64,000 bases of DNA from Bacillus_I endophytica_A (lineage in GTDB: Bacteria > Bacillota > Bacilli > Bacillales > Bacillaceae_H): contig NZ_JALAMS010000011.1 of the NCBI RefSeq assembly GCF_026790145.1, positions 124,001 to 188,000 on the forward strand, in the 5' to 3' direction. The notes below the pieces were generated by a model. That model was not told where the DNA came from and did no database searches. It was given only the letters and a program-made list of their open reading frames with translations. Made by a program: the position numbers and the translations under genes. Positions 34,825 to 43,246 of this stretch are shown here, in pieces; the first letter of the stretch is position 1, and every line of letters starts with the position of its first letter.

Positions 34825-35397
34825 TTACTTCGTATTATTTGGCTTAAATACTTTAGCACTTCTTTCATATTCAACATCGCTTACGTTTGCACGTGCATTT
34901 GCAGCCCGTGCCGCTGCGAAAAAGTAGTCTGATAAACGGTTAAGATAAGATAAGACACTTTTATTAATTTCGTGTTCTTTACTTACTGTAACAACAAAAC
35001 GCTCTGCTCTTCTTGTAACTGTACGACAAACGTGAAGCGTTGCAGCAAGCTGTGTGCCCCCTGGAAGAATAAATCGTTCAATTGCTGGAGATTCCTCCAT
35101 ATAGCGATCAATGCTTTTTTCAAGCTTCTCGCTCATTTCATCACTCACTTTAAACGGGTGTCCTTTCTTCGCATATGCAAGGTCGCTGCCACAGTCAAAA
35201 AGTTCGTGCTGAATTGTCAGCAGCTCTTCTTTCATATCCTCTAGTTCTTTCGCTTCAATAAGAGAAGCTGCTTGCCCAACAAAACTGTTTAACTCATCAA
35301 TTGTTCCATATGCTTCAACTCGCATATCGTCTTTATCAACGCGGCCTCCTATTAAACTTGTTTTTCCTTTGTCACCTGTTTTCGTATAAATGTCCAT
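34825..35397 (-). CDS. pduO: PduO-type ATP:cob(I)alamin adenosyltransferase
   Basis: A 190-residue trimeric enzyme. It attaches the adenosyl group of ATP to cobalt(I) of corrinoids. The N-terminal TKTGDKGKTSL (residues 5-15) is the ATP-binding loop, and RTVTRRAER and YLNRLSDYFFAAAR are the other conserved blocks, all intact. B. subtilis YvqK is the relative. It lies 3 bases after the short CobU-like gene, so it is the last gene of the cobalamin operon. Confidence 0.95.
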   Translation of the reverse strand: MDIYTKTGDKGKTSLIGGRVDKDDMRVEAYGTIDELNSFVGQAASLIEAKELEDMKEELLTIQHELFDCGSDLAYAKKGHPFKVSDEMSEKLEKSIDRYMEESPAIERFILPGGTQLAATLHVCRTVTRRAERFVVTVSKEHEINKSVLSYLNRLSDYFFAAARAANARANVSDVEYERSAKVFKPNNTK

Positions 35398-35400
35398 CTC

Positions 35401-35823
35401 TTATTCCCCTTTCAATCGTTCTTGTATTCCATACCAAATGTAATCAACTGTTGAAGCTGCCTTTATCATATCCTGATAAATATACCCGCAAACATCACGG
35501 AAATGACGGTCTAACGGATCCATTGGCACAATTCCCTTGCCAACTTCTGTCCCAATTAAAACAAAATGAGCTCCTTTATCTTTTTCCTCTTTTTTTATCT
35601 TTTCTATAATCCTCCTAGCAAGACCTCTTGTGTCCTCAATAGAGAGGGTTTTTATCCTTTCTCTAACCCATAAAGTAAATCCTTCTACTATGTACACTTT
35701 CTTATGAAAAGCCACAGAGCGGTTGAGATGCTGAAATGAAAGAGTCTCTGTCTGTTCCATCGCATAATATTCATCTATCCACTGACGCTTTCCGTTAAAA
35801 GCCCCTCCGAATACGAAATGCAC
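35401..35823 (-). CDS. CobU-like protein with degenerate P-loop
   Basis: A 140-residue protein. The C-terminus (TEVGKGIVP, then DRHFRDVCGYIYQDM) is the canonical C-terminal block of CobU, the adenosylcobinamide kinase/guanylyltransferase. The N-terminus is not: the nucleotide loop reads GGAFNGKRQW, with Arg in place of Ser/Thr after GK, and the central region with the guanylylated His (IATxxxxDxEM, RIxxH) is gone. It is 40 residues shorter than CobU. GGAGG lies 8 bases before the GTG at 35823. It overlaps cobC by 49 bases. It may assist the full-length paralogue at 37120-37671. Confidence 0.7.
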   Translation of the reverse strand: MHFVFGGAFNGKRQWIDEYYAMEQTETLSFQHLNRSVAFHKKVYIVEGFTLWVRERIKTLSIEDTRGLARRIIEKIKKEEKDKGAHFVLIGTEVGKGIVPMDPLDRHFRDVCGYIYQDMIKAASTVDYIWYGIQERLKGE

Positions 35824-36392
35824 GACTCATCCCTCCTTACCCTTTCATACGTCATCTTCCATGTGATAGCTTCTGTATAACCAATATTCAAGTTCCAAAA
35901 CACATTGTTTTCTTTTAGAAAACGCTCATGTAAAGAGCGAATAACGCCTCCGTGTGTTACAATGACCAACTTTGTTTTTCCACTTTTCTTTAATTCGTTC
36001 AAACTATAAAGAAGAGCTTGATTGATGCGCTCATTGAAGTCTGTATACATTTCACCGCCTGGTATTTCACGTGTAAAGGGATGATCCACCCAATTTCGGT
36101 ACTGTACATTATCTTTTAGTTCATGATACGTTTTCCCTTCCCACTGTCCAAAATGAAGCTCACGCCACTCTTTAAAAGAATGATAAGGAGCTTTCGGAAA
36201 GAGAGCCTTTGCTGTTTCCTCACAACGTTTCAAATCGCTTCCTACAACAAGTACATCCTCTTTTTCATATGGGGTAATCTTTGCTAATGCTTCCTCTAAA
36301 AGCGGTGGATTGCTCCATCCCATATATGCTTTTCTTTTATTATATGCTGTTATGCCATGACGAACAGCTGAAATAACCACATGATCATCCAT
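35775..36392 (-). CDS. cobC: Histidine phosphatase family protein, probable alpha-ribazole phosphatase
   Basis: A 205-residue phosphoglycerate-mutase-fold enzyme. The catalytic RHG motif is at AVRHGIT near residue 11, HFGQWEGK near 89 is the typical second block, and the second His lies in VTHGGVIRSL near 148. In the cobalamin pathway this family removes phosphate from alpha-ribazole phosphate or adenosylcobalamin phosphate. Position between cobS and a cobU-like gene supports that role. It overlaps cobS by 43 bases and has AGGAGG before the ATG. Confidence 0.83.
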   Translation of the reverse strand: MDDHVVISAVRHGITAYNKRKAYMGWSNPPLLEEALAKITPYEKEDVLVVGSDLKRCEETAKALFPKAPYHSFKEWRELHFGQWEGKTYHELKDNVQYRNWVDHPFTREIPGGEMYTDFNERINQALLYSLNELKKSGKTKLVIVTHGGVIRSLHERFLKENNVFWNLNIGYTEAITWKMTYERVRRDESCISYSEGLLTESVSG

Positions 36393-37123
36393 AAAAAAGT
36401 TTCCCCTCCTTCAATCGTTGCTCCGATACTGTCTCCTGTAATCCCTCCAAACTGACGGTGGAAAAAGATACGAGCACAAAACGTATAGAGCAAAAGAGCT
36501 CCGCCCAAAACGAAACAAAGCAGCGGAGAAACAAAAGCACAAACTCCGAAAAAAAGCAGCACTTCAATCCAAAATCCTCTTTTTATAGGAGGTGTAATTC
36601 CACTTTGGAAATAAAAAGCGAGTCCACTTTCTTTTGCAGACTTTGTATATATAAGTAAAAAAGCGGAAGAAAGCCGAGCACCGCTTAGAATCATCACAAG
36701 AAGAGGAAACGAAACTTCTTCAACACGAACAAGCTCATAAATAGCCATAAACCGAAAAGAAAGCAAAACAAGAAGTGAAATTACCGCAAAAGCCCCTACG
36801 TTTGGATCACTTAAAATGGCAAGCTTTTTTTCTCGATTTTGATGAGAAAAGTATGCATCACTAACATCCATCCACCCATCAAGATGAAGCCCTCCTGTTA
36901 TGATGATCGGAATAAAAAGAAGAAGAAGCGAAAAGACAAGCGGAGAAAACAACTCTTCTCCTTTTATAACGCCGTTCAATAAGAAGGCTAAAACGCCACC
37001 TAAAACAGGAAGAAAGAGCAGCGTTCCAGCTACTTTCCTCTCTGTCCATTCTACTCTTTTTCCTGCTGGAACGATTGTAAAAAAGCTTAGCCCAATTTTA
37101 ATAATTTCAATGAGTTTTTTCAT
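36350..37123 (-). CDS. cobS: Adenosylcobinamide-GDP ribazoletransferase CobS
   Basis: A 257-residue membrane enzyme with about six segments. It joins GDP-cobinamide to alpha-ribazole to close the B12 lower loop. The signature GGLHLDGWMDVSDAYF lies near residue 77, DPNVGAFAV near 106 and FGGITGDSIGA near 225, all typical. It overlaps cobU by 4 bases at its start and cobC at its end, the layout of a tight operon. Confidence 0.95.
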   Translation of the reverse strand: MKKLIEIIKIGLSFFTIVPAGKRVEWTERKVAGTLLFLPVLGGVLAFLLNGVIKGEELFSPLVFSLLLLFIPIIITGGLHLDGWMDVSDAYFSHQNREKKLAILSDPNVGAFAVISLLVLLSFRFMAIYELVRVEEVSFPLLVMILSGARLSSAFLLIYTKSAKESGLAFYFQSGITPPIKRGFWIEVLLFFGVCAFVSPLLCFVLGGALLLYTFCARIFFHRQFGGITGDSIGATIEGGETFLWMIMWLFQLFVMA

Positions 37124-37671
37124 AGATGTATCTGTCCTTTTTTCAGCCTAGGAATTCCTCCCACAATCTCTCCTGCGACATCTGCTCTTTTGACAATTTC
37201 CACATGCAAACAACCTAGTGCTTCCATATACTTTGCCGTTACTCCTTCTTCATATCCTCCTTGAAAGATCTCATTTGATACAATAATGAGATGACGCACT
37301 TTCTTATGCAATGCTTTGACTTCATTCACCATATTATCTACGATCCATTCCCAATTTGACGGCCAATTGTAAGAAGGCGGTGTAAACAGTTCATTAGCAA
37401 GCCAGTTTGTTGCACAGTCTAGGAGCACAACGTCCGTTTCTTTTAAAGAGGAAAAAAGAGTAGACATGCCTTGTTGCTGTTCTAATGTACGCCAAGGCAC
37501 TCGCCCTTCCTTTCTCGCAAGCTTGTGAGCTTTTATTCTTTCTTCCATTTCATCATCTGTTTTTTTACTTGTTGCAATATATACAGCTTCTTTAGCAAGC
37601 AAACGCTCAACAAGAGCTTCTGCATATGTAGATTTCCCGCTCCGGACGCCTCCTGTTAGAAAAATGAGCAT
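37120..37671 (-). CDS. cobU: CobU-like adenosylcobinamide kinase/guanylyltransferase
   Basis: A 183-residue protein. The P-loop GGVRSGKS (residues 7-14) and the guanylate-site block IATSKKTDDEMEERIKAH with its His are canonical CobU. The end is not: where CobU reads EVGMGIVP, then RHFRDxxGRxNQ, this one reads NEIFQGGYEEG and then ALGCLHVEIVKRAD. That block is intact only in the short paralogue at 35401-35823. The two look like complementary halves of one enzyme. It overlaps cobD by 16 bases and cobS by 4. Confidence 0.82.
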   Translation of the reverse strand: MLIFLTGGVRSGKSTYAEALVERLLAKEAVYIATSKKTDDEMEERIKAHKLARKEGRVPWRTLEQQQGMSTLFSSLKETDVVLLDCATNWLANELFTPPSYNWPSNWEWIVDNMVNEVKALHKKVRHLIIVSNEIFQGGYEEGVTAKYMEALGCLHVEIVKRADVAGEIVGGIPRLKKGQIHL

Positions 37672-38741
37672 TGTTTCTTAACATTCCCGAGCACGTGTAA
37701 AAGATGCTCATTTTCCTCCCGTGTTCTCACCGCTAATCGAATGTAGCGTCCTTCTAACAAGCGGAAATTTTCCGTATGTCTTGCAACGATTCCTTCTTGA
37801 GCTAGATATGATAAAAAGGTTCTTCCTTCAAGTTCTTCTGGTACTTTACATAAATAGTAATTTGTATACGAGGGCATAAAAGAAAAGCCAAGATCTTTTA
37901 ATCTATGAAATATAAACTCTCGCTCTTTTTTGACATATTGAACTGTTTCAGCTACAAACTCATGCTCATTCATAAGCTTCTCTCCGATATATTGAGCCAT
38001 TCCGTTCACACTCCATGGCGGTTGCTTTTCTTGCAGTGCTTTCACTTTTTCTTTATTGCTTATAATATAACCTAAACGCACGCCTGGAATATGATACATT
38101 TTCGTAAGAGAACGCACAATTATAACAGGATACCCTTTTTGCACATAAGAAACAAAAGAATAACTTTCCCCTGTAAAATCAGCAAAGGCTTCATCAATCA
38201 CAACTGTTGTTCGACTTTCTTTCGCTTTTTCTAAAACGAGTTCCCATTCTTTTTCAGGATACATCATGCCAGTCGGATTGTTAGGGTGACAAACAAATAA
38301 AATGTCAACCTTCTCTATTTCTTTTAAAACAGCCTCAATATTCCACTGCCAGTCTCTTTCTTCCTCTAATGAAAGATGCCGAATTGTACAGCCATATGCA
38401 AGACATGCCCGCTCATATTCTACAAATGTTGGCTGAAGAATGCTTGCTTTTTTGTTTGCAAAAAGAGAAGCAATTAAGAAAAAAGCTTCTGCTGCTCCAT
38501 TTGTACACAAAATATTTTCACTAGCTGTTTCTTCTCCTAAAGCAATATAACTTGCTAATGTTTCTGCATGCTGCTCTGGATACGAAAACATCGATTGATT
38601 TCTTTCTTCTATTCCTTCGTAAAGAGAAGAAGGAATACCAATTGGGTTAACGTTCACGCTAAAATCATAATAAAGCTCTCGATCTTGAACATTGAGCGCT
38701 TTTAAAAAATTTTTTGGGTTAGCTCCATGTGAGGGCAACAA
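37656..38741 (-). CDS. cobD: Threonine-phosphate decarboxylase CobD
   Basis: A 361-residue PLP enzyme of fold type I. It makes (R)-1-amino-2-propanol phosphate, the linker of the nucleotide loop. The N-terminal LPSHGANPKNF and FSVNVNPIG are CobD marks that separate it from histidinol-phosphate aminotransferase; HPNNPTG and the PLP lysine in VRSLTKMYHIPG are present. The start is taken as TTG 38741 since GGAGG lies 8 bases before it; a TTG at 38756 lies on that site. It overlaps cbiB by 23 bases. Confidence 0.9.
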   Translation of the reverse strand: MLPSHGANPKNFLKALNVQDRELYYDFSVNVNPIGIPSSLYEGIEERNQSMFSYPEQHAETLASYIALGEETASENILCTNGAAEAFFLIASLFANKKASILQPTFVEYERACLAYGCTIRHLSLEEERDWQWNIEAVLKEIEKVDILFVCHPNNPTGMMYPEKEWELVLEKAKESRTTVVIDEAFADFTGESYSFVSYVQKGYPVIIVRSLTKMYHIPGVRLGYIISNKEKVKALQEKQPPWSVNGMAQYIGEKLMNEHEFVAETVQYVKKEREFIFHRLKDLGFSFMPSYTNYYLCKVPEELEGRTFLSYLAQEGIVARHTENFRLLEGRYIRLAVRTREENEHLLHVLGNVKKQCSFF

Positions 38742-39699
38742 AAAGGCCACCTCCAATAAAAATAAAAAAAGAATAATAAAGAACCCCTCGGTTCATAATT
38801 TGAATGGTCTCTTTAATCATAGACGCCTTCAGTTCTCGATCAGGGTTTCCCATATGTGCTCGATGTGAGACAACTCCTTTATATGTATTGACTCCACCAA
38901 GTCTAACGCCTAAAAGTCCTGCAGCAGCACTTTCTAAAAAACCACTGTTTGGACTCGGATGCTTGCGGGCATCACGTTTAACAATTGATAGGACTTCTTT
39001 TAACGTATACTTACTTTTGTGAATATAGCCTAATACAAGAGCAAATGCTGTTGTGCGGCTTGGAATTAAGTTTAGTAAATCATCTAACCGGGCACTGCAG
39101 TAACCAAATTCCATATACTGCTTATTTTTGTACCCTACCATTGAGTCACACGTGTTCACTGCTCTATAAAATAAAGCAAGAGGAGCTCCGCCAAATAGAG
39201 CAAAGAAAAGAGGAGCTGTTATGCCGTCACTTACGTTTTCAGCCACCGTTTCAATGGTAGCACGCGTTACTTCCCCTTTTGACAACGTGTCTGTATCTCT
39301 TCCTACAATCATTCCAACACTAGCACGAGCTCCGTCTATATTTTCTGCGTGAAGCGGTTCATGGACTTCAAGGGCTGCCTTTGCAAGCGATGTTCTGGCA
39401 ATTGTTGTTGAAATAAGAAGGCCTTCGATTACAATGCCAAATATGTATGATAAATGATAGCAAAAGTAAATGAAGATTCCACTCGCTATAACGGTCCAAA
39501 AAAATAAAAAAAGCGGTGGGGTGATCCCTTTCAATTTTCGGTGTTTCCCTCTATTAAAAAGGCGATCACACCATGAAATTTGGGCTCCAAAAAAGCGAAC
39601 AGGGTGTGGCCAATGCTCAGGATCTCCTACAATAAAATCAATGAAAAGAGCGAGAACAATAGCAGCAAGATGTGCAAAAATAATTAATGAAATATCCAC
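38719..39699 (-). CDS. cbiB: Cobinamide-phosphate synthase CbiB
   Basis: A 326-residue membrane protein with about five segments. It attaches aminopropanol phosphate to adenosylcobyric acid. FIVGDPEHWPHPVRFFG near residue 22, ETVAENVSDGITAPLFFALF near 150 and NTCDSMVGYKN near 186 are conserved family blocks. It is the first gene of the tight run; btuF lies 108 bases upstream, with a weak hairpin between them. Confidence 0.94.
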   Translation of the reverse strand: MDISLIIFAHLAAIVLALFIDFIVGDPEHWPHPVRFFGAQISWCDRLFNRGKHRKLKGITPPLFLFFWTVIASGIFIYFCYHLSYIFGIVIEGLLISTTIARTSLAKAALEVHEPLHAENIDGARASVGMIVGRDTDTLSKGEVTRATIETVAENVSDGITAPLFFALFGGAPLALFYRAVNTCDSMVGYKNKQYMEFGYCSARLDDLLNLIPSRTTAFALVLGYIHKSKYTLKEVLSIVKRDARKHPSPNSGFLESAAAGLLGVRLGGVNTYKGVVSHRAHMGNPDRELKASMIKETIQIMNRGVLYYSFFIFIGGGLFVALTWS

Positions 39700-39769
39700 T
39701 CTCTTTCTCCTTTTCTCTTCAATATGGAAACGCGAAACTTTTCTAAATGTTCTGTCGGTTAAAACTATA

Positions 39770-39797
39770 AAGAAGGCCAGTCCCCTAAGGAGACCAA
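39770..39797 (-). terminator. Weak hairpin between btuF and cbiB
   Basis: A GGTTGGTC/GACTGGCC stem with several G-T pairs and a poor T run on the minus strand. It may attenuate readthrough from btuF into cbiB. Confidence 0.4.
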
Positions 39798-39807
39798 CCT
39801 ACTCTTC

Positions 39808-40755
39808 TTACTTGTAGAGTTCTGGATATACGGCTTTAGCCATATCTTCTAGTCCATTAACAAGACGTGGACCAGGACGCGTTACTTCATCAGAATTGAG
39901 ATCTGTAATGCTGTTTGTTTCTACAGCTTTAACAGCCTCAAAACCAGGACGCTTTTTAATATTTTCGACTGCGTTTTTATCTGCTGCTCCATAGGTTGTT
40001 AAAATAACATCTGGATTTAAGGCAACAACATCTTCTTTTGAAAGCTGTACCCATCCTTCTTGATCTTTCGCTGCATTTTCAGCTCCGATAAGGGTTAACA
40101 TTTCGTTCATGAACGTCCCTTCTCCTGCTGTGTAAAGGTCAGAAGAAATTTCAACCCAGACTTTTTTCTTGTCTTTCACTTCTTTTGCCTTATCCGTAAT
40201 TTCTTTGACGATCTCTTTCATGTCAGCAATCGTTTCTTCCGCCTTCTCAACATGACCTGTTAAAGCGCCAATTGTTTCAATTGATTGGTATGTAGCATCA
40301 AATGTTTGAGCATCTTTAACAACAAATACTTTAATTCCTGCATCTTCAAGCTGTTTATAAAGATCTGAACCGCTTGCCATTGTAGAAGCATGTGCTAAAA
40401 CAAGATCCGGGTTTAGAGAAATAATTTTCTCTACGTTTGGCTCCATGCCGCCAACAGATTCCTTCTCTTTTACTTCTTTCGGATATGTATCATTATCCGT
40501 CACACCAACAACTTGTTTTCCCGCTCCAATGTTGTATAAAATTTCTGTATTACTTGGAATAAGAGAAACGACTTTTTTCGGCTGCTTTTCTAGCTTCACC
40601 TTTTCACCGCGCGCATCCTCTATTGAGACTGGATAAACTTTGTCTTGCTGTACAGAAGCGCTATCGTTTTTCGTACTGCTATTGTCATTGCCGTCTGAAT
40701 TACATGCACTAAGCACGAGTACAACGGCAAATAAAAGCATATAAAGCTTTTTCAC
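39808..40755 (-). CDS. btuF: BtuF-like cobalamin-binding lipoprotein
   Basis: A 315-residue substrate-binding protein of the helical-backbone class. The signal peptide ends in a lipobox, LSAC, near residue 18. SLIPSNTEILYNIGAG near 65, GGMEPNVEKIISLNPDLVLA and the late RPGPRLVNGLEDMA fit B12 binders such as B. subtilis YvrC. No BtuC permease or BtuD ATPase lies in the window, so it must borrow partners or work with genes elsewhere. GTG at 40755 is the start, with AAGGAGG upstream. No B12 riboswitch is seen before it. Confidence 0.85.
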   Translation of the reverse strand: MKKLYMLLFAVVLVLSACNSDGNDNSSTKNDSASVQQDKVYPVSIEDARGEKVKLEKQPKKVVSLIPSNTEILYNIGAGKQVVGVTDNDTYPKEVKEKESVGGMEPNVEKIISLNPDLVLAHASTMASGSDLYKQLEDAGIKVFVVKDAQTFDATYQSIETIGALTGHVEKAEETIADMKEIVKEITDKAKEVKDKKKVWVEISSDLYTAGEGTFMNEMLTLIGAENAAKDQEGWVQLSKEDVVALNPDVILTTYGAADKNAVENIKKRPGFEAVKAVETNSITDLNSDEVTRPGPRLVNGLEDMAKAVYPELYK

Positions 40756-40985
40756 TTCTTTTCCTCCTTCTACTTCCTAAAGATTCCGCCTTTCTTCCAT
40801 ATGAATGAACTTCTGCTTATGAAGAATACGACCTCTCCTCTTTTTCAGTCACAAAAGAGAAAAGCTCGTTCTGTAAAAACACATTCTCTATTTCAGAAAG
40901 TTGGCTAAAGCTAGTATATCCTACATATTTTGAAAAGAAAATAGGTGAGGAAATAAAAACAGGGGAAGGCTTTCTAACAAGCTTT

Positions 40986-41014
40986 TTCACACGGCTTATA
41001 AACCTTGCTATAGT
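40986..41014 (+). promoter_or_regulatory. Promoter of a short plus-strand transcript
   Basis: TTCACA (40986-40991), 17 bases, TATAGT (41009-41014), facing rightward between btuF and sfp. It lies on the opposite strand to both. Confidence 0.55.
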
Positions 41015-41020
41015 GAACAT

Positions 41021-41098
41021 ATCATATGTGACTCTCGTATGATACGTAAGGGGTGAATGGTCTATTGCTCAGGCTTTTAATAAGGCCTGAGTCTTTTT
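41021..41098 (+). ncRNA. Candidate small RNA of about 78 bases
   Basis: The span between a plus-strand promoter and a plus-strand terminator (CTCAGGC/GCCTGAG stem, 41068-41074 and 41085-41091, then TCTTTTTAT) holds no sizeable gene. A 5' hairpin (TATCATA and TATGATA) and a short frame of 7 codons after AAGGGGTGA can be seen. The terminator lacks a T run on the minus strand, so it does not belong to sfp. Confidence 0.5.
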
Positions 41099-41783
41099 AT
41101 GTTAAAAAAGAAAGAATTTCAGCGAAGGAGACGACAACGGGAGGAAGAAACTCTTCTTTACTTGTTCTCTCAGCACAAACTGCTAGCTTATACCCTTCAA
41201 GATCGTATATTTTGCAGAAAAAATCTTGAATCTCATGTCTTTCTTTTTCACAGACAAAGGTTGCTCCTTCATCGTTCCTTTTGACAGAAATAGTATCAGG
41301 ACTAATCGTAAACCCTTTTCCAACGGCTTTTACATAGCTTTCTTTACTTGCCCAAAGCTCGTAAAAATACTCCTTGTCCTCCTTCATGATTCTTTCATAT
41401 TCTTCGCTTGTAAAAGCTATTTTTGCAACGTCCTCTTGTTTATCTTTTATTTCTTCAATATCAACCCCTACTTCACGATCATGAAAAGCACAAGCAACCC
41501 ATTCCCCCGAATGTGAAATATTAAAAAAACAGGAGGATAGATTTTCTTTAATGTATGGTTTTCCATAAGCATTTTGAGTAAACGTGCACATTGGCTGAGA
41601 TGGATGTTTTCTCTCATAAAGGAACCGAACAAGAAGTTCACCAAGAGTTGTACGATATTTGTCACTAAGATGATAAAGTTTGGAGACCTTTTCTTTTTTC
41701 CCTTGCGATACTCCTTGTAACAAGAAGTTTAGCTCTTTTTGTTGTAAAAGATGTGGTAATTTGCATAAGTACACTTCAACCAT
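41097..41783 (-). CDS. sfp: 4'-phosphopantetheinyl transferase, Sfp type
   Basis: A 228-residue enzyme that activates carrier-protein domains by adding phosphopantetheine from CoA. VGVDIEEI near residue 120 and WASKESYVKAVGKG near 162 are the two magnesium- and CoA-binding signatures, both intact. Size matches Sfp (224). Its likely clients are DhbB and DhbF nearby. A terminator separates it from the exporter upstream, so it probably has its own promoter. AAAGGAAATC lies before the ATG. Confidence 0.94.
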   Translation of the reverse strand: MVEVYLCKLPHLLQQKELNFLLQGVSQGKKEKVSKLYHLSDKYRTTLGELLVRFLYERKHPSQPMCTFTQNAYGKPYIKENLSSCFFNISHSGEWVACAFHDREVGVDIEEIKDKQEDVAKIAFTSEEYERIMKEDKEYFYELWASKESYVKAVGKGFTISPDTISVKRNDEGATFVCEKERHEIQDFFCKIYDLEGYKLAVCAERTSKEEFLPPVVVSFAEILSFLT

Positions 41784-41800
41784 ATTGATTTCCTTTCATG

Positions 41801-41832
41801 TGAAAAAGAGGAGAAGATTCTCCTCTTTTTTT
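41801..41832 (-). terminator. Terminator of the dhb operon
   Basis: AAAAAGAGGAGAA with its partner, 41803-41815 and 41818-41830, and a T run on the minus strand. It closes the operon after the exporter. Confidence 0.9.
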
Positions 41833-43246
41833 ACTTTTTAATTTGAGCAAGTTCTGCTCCTTTTTTATGCTTTACTGTAGTCTTTTCTCGTGCTCCTACT
41901 GTTAAGGAAACTAAAAATGCGATAAATAAAATAAGAGCCGCTCCTCCTAATGAGGCTTGATAAGGAAGTAAACTTTCTCTTGACAACGATCCAAATTGGA
42001 ATAGGGCAATAATTCCTGCAAGTACCGCTAATCCAATGGAAGAGCCTAATCGATTTTGCACTTGAAAAAGCGTTGTAGCCCGCCCCATTGAAGAAGAAGA
42101 AACATTTGCAAAAGAAGTAAACTGCACGGTTACAACAGCATGTCCAAGTGAAACTCCTATACCAAATAAGATGATACGAAACACCCATGGATTAGCGATT
42201 GATCCTGCAAAACTTAATAAAACAAAAAGAAGAGCAGCAACTAAAAGACCTGTGGAAATGACGTTTTTGGCTCCCCACTTTTTGTTTGAAAAAGGAACAA
42301 GTCTTGATGCAAGCATAAGTCCTAATGCTTCTGGAAAAAGGACAAGCCCACTTTCAAGCGCAGAAGCTCCAAGCGCACTTTGATACATGAGAGGAAAAAC
42401 ATACAGCATTCCAAGCAATCCGCCAGAAGCTAAAAAAGAAATCATGCACATTTTCTTAAAATTGTCTTCAGCAAGAAGGCGGAGAAAAAGCATAGGCTGC
42501 TCGATTTTCAATTCCAAAAGAACAAAGAATGTTAATAAAACAAGGCCAGCAATTCCTGTTATTAGAACCACAGAGGACATACCTTCACTCGGAGCTTCAA
42601 TAAAGGCATAAAGTAAAAAACATAAACCAGGTGCGCTTAGTAAGAAACCAAAAGCATCGAATTTACCTGCTTTTTGTTCCTTATGCTCCTTCAAGAAAAG
42701 GCATGCAAAGATAATCGTAAAAAGGCCAAAAGGCACGTTAATATAAAAAATCCATCTCCATGAGGCCATGTCAACGAGTAACCCACCAACAACAGGACCA
42801 ATGGCAGGCGCAACGGCAATTGGAAGCAGAAGCGAGCGAGATGCTCTCGCTCGTTCTTCCTTTGAAAAAGTTCGAAAAAGCATTGCCATTCCAACAGGTG
42901 TTAAAAGTCCTCCTCCAATTCCTTGGAGAATACGAGAAACATTTAGAGCACCTAAACTATTTGAAAGTCCACAAAGAATGGACGCCCCTGTAAACAAACT
43001 CAGCGCAAGAATAAAAATCCGCTTTGTCCCGAACCGGTCTCCAAGCCATCCTGAAAGAGGCAAAATAACCGCAAGACTCGTAATATAGCTTATATTCAAA
43101 GAACTTGTCGCAGACGGGGAAATGCCGAATTCTCTGCTTATCGTTGATAACGCTACATTCACAATCGTGCCATCCATAGCAGCCATAAACATTGCTGTTA
43201 CATAAATAATGCTTATGACTGTTTTCGGATGAAGCTCTTTTCTCAT
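41831..43246 (-). CDS. MFS transporter, DHA2 (EmrB/QacA) family, likely siderophore exporter
   Basis: A 471-residue membrane protein with about fourteen segments. MDGTIVNVAL near residue 25 and the LSGWLGDRFGTKRIFI block near 72 are DHA2 marks. It is translationally coupled to mbtH: its ATG overlaps the mbtH TGA by 4 bases. As the last gene of the dhb operon it probably exports bacillibactin, the job done by YmfD in B. subtilis, where it is encoded elsewhere. The substrate rests on context only. GGAG lies 7 bases before the start. Confidence 0.88.
   Translation of the reverse strand: MRKELHPKTVISIIYVTAMFMAAMDGTIVNVALSTISREFGISPSATSSLNISYITSLAVILPLSGWLGDRFGTKRIFILALSLFTGASILCGLSNSLGALNVSRILQGIGGGLLTPVGMAMLFRTFSKEERARASRSLLLPIAVAPAIGPVVGGLLVDMASWRWIFYINVPFGLFTIIFACLFLKEHKEQKAGKFDAFGFLLSAPGLCFLLYAFIEAPSEGMSSVVLITGIAGLVLLTFFVLLELKIEQPMLFLRLLAEDNFKKMCMISFLASGGLLGMLYVFPLMYQSALGASALESGLVLFPEALGLMLASRLVPFSNKKWGAKNVISTGLLVAALLFVLLSFAGSIANPWVFRIILFGIGVSLGHAVVTVQFTSFANVSSSSMGRATTLFQVQNRLGSSIGLAVLAGIIALFQFGSLSRESLLPYQASLGGAALILFIAFLVSLTVGAREKTTVKHKKGAELAQIKK

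Noticed and set aside
40817..41020. 67-codon frame on the minus strand
   Set aside because: No ribosome site, and composition is that of the AT-rich spacer; it overlaps the leader of btuF.
40756..41040. A B12 riboswitch before btuF
   Set aside because: I looked for the conserved B12 box (AGYCAGGAGACCTGCC) on the minus strand and did not find it.
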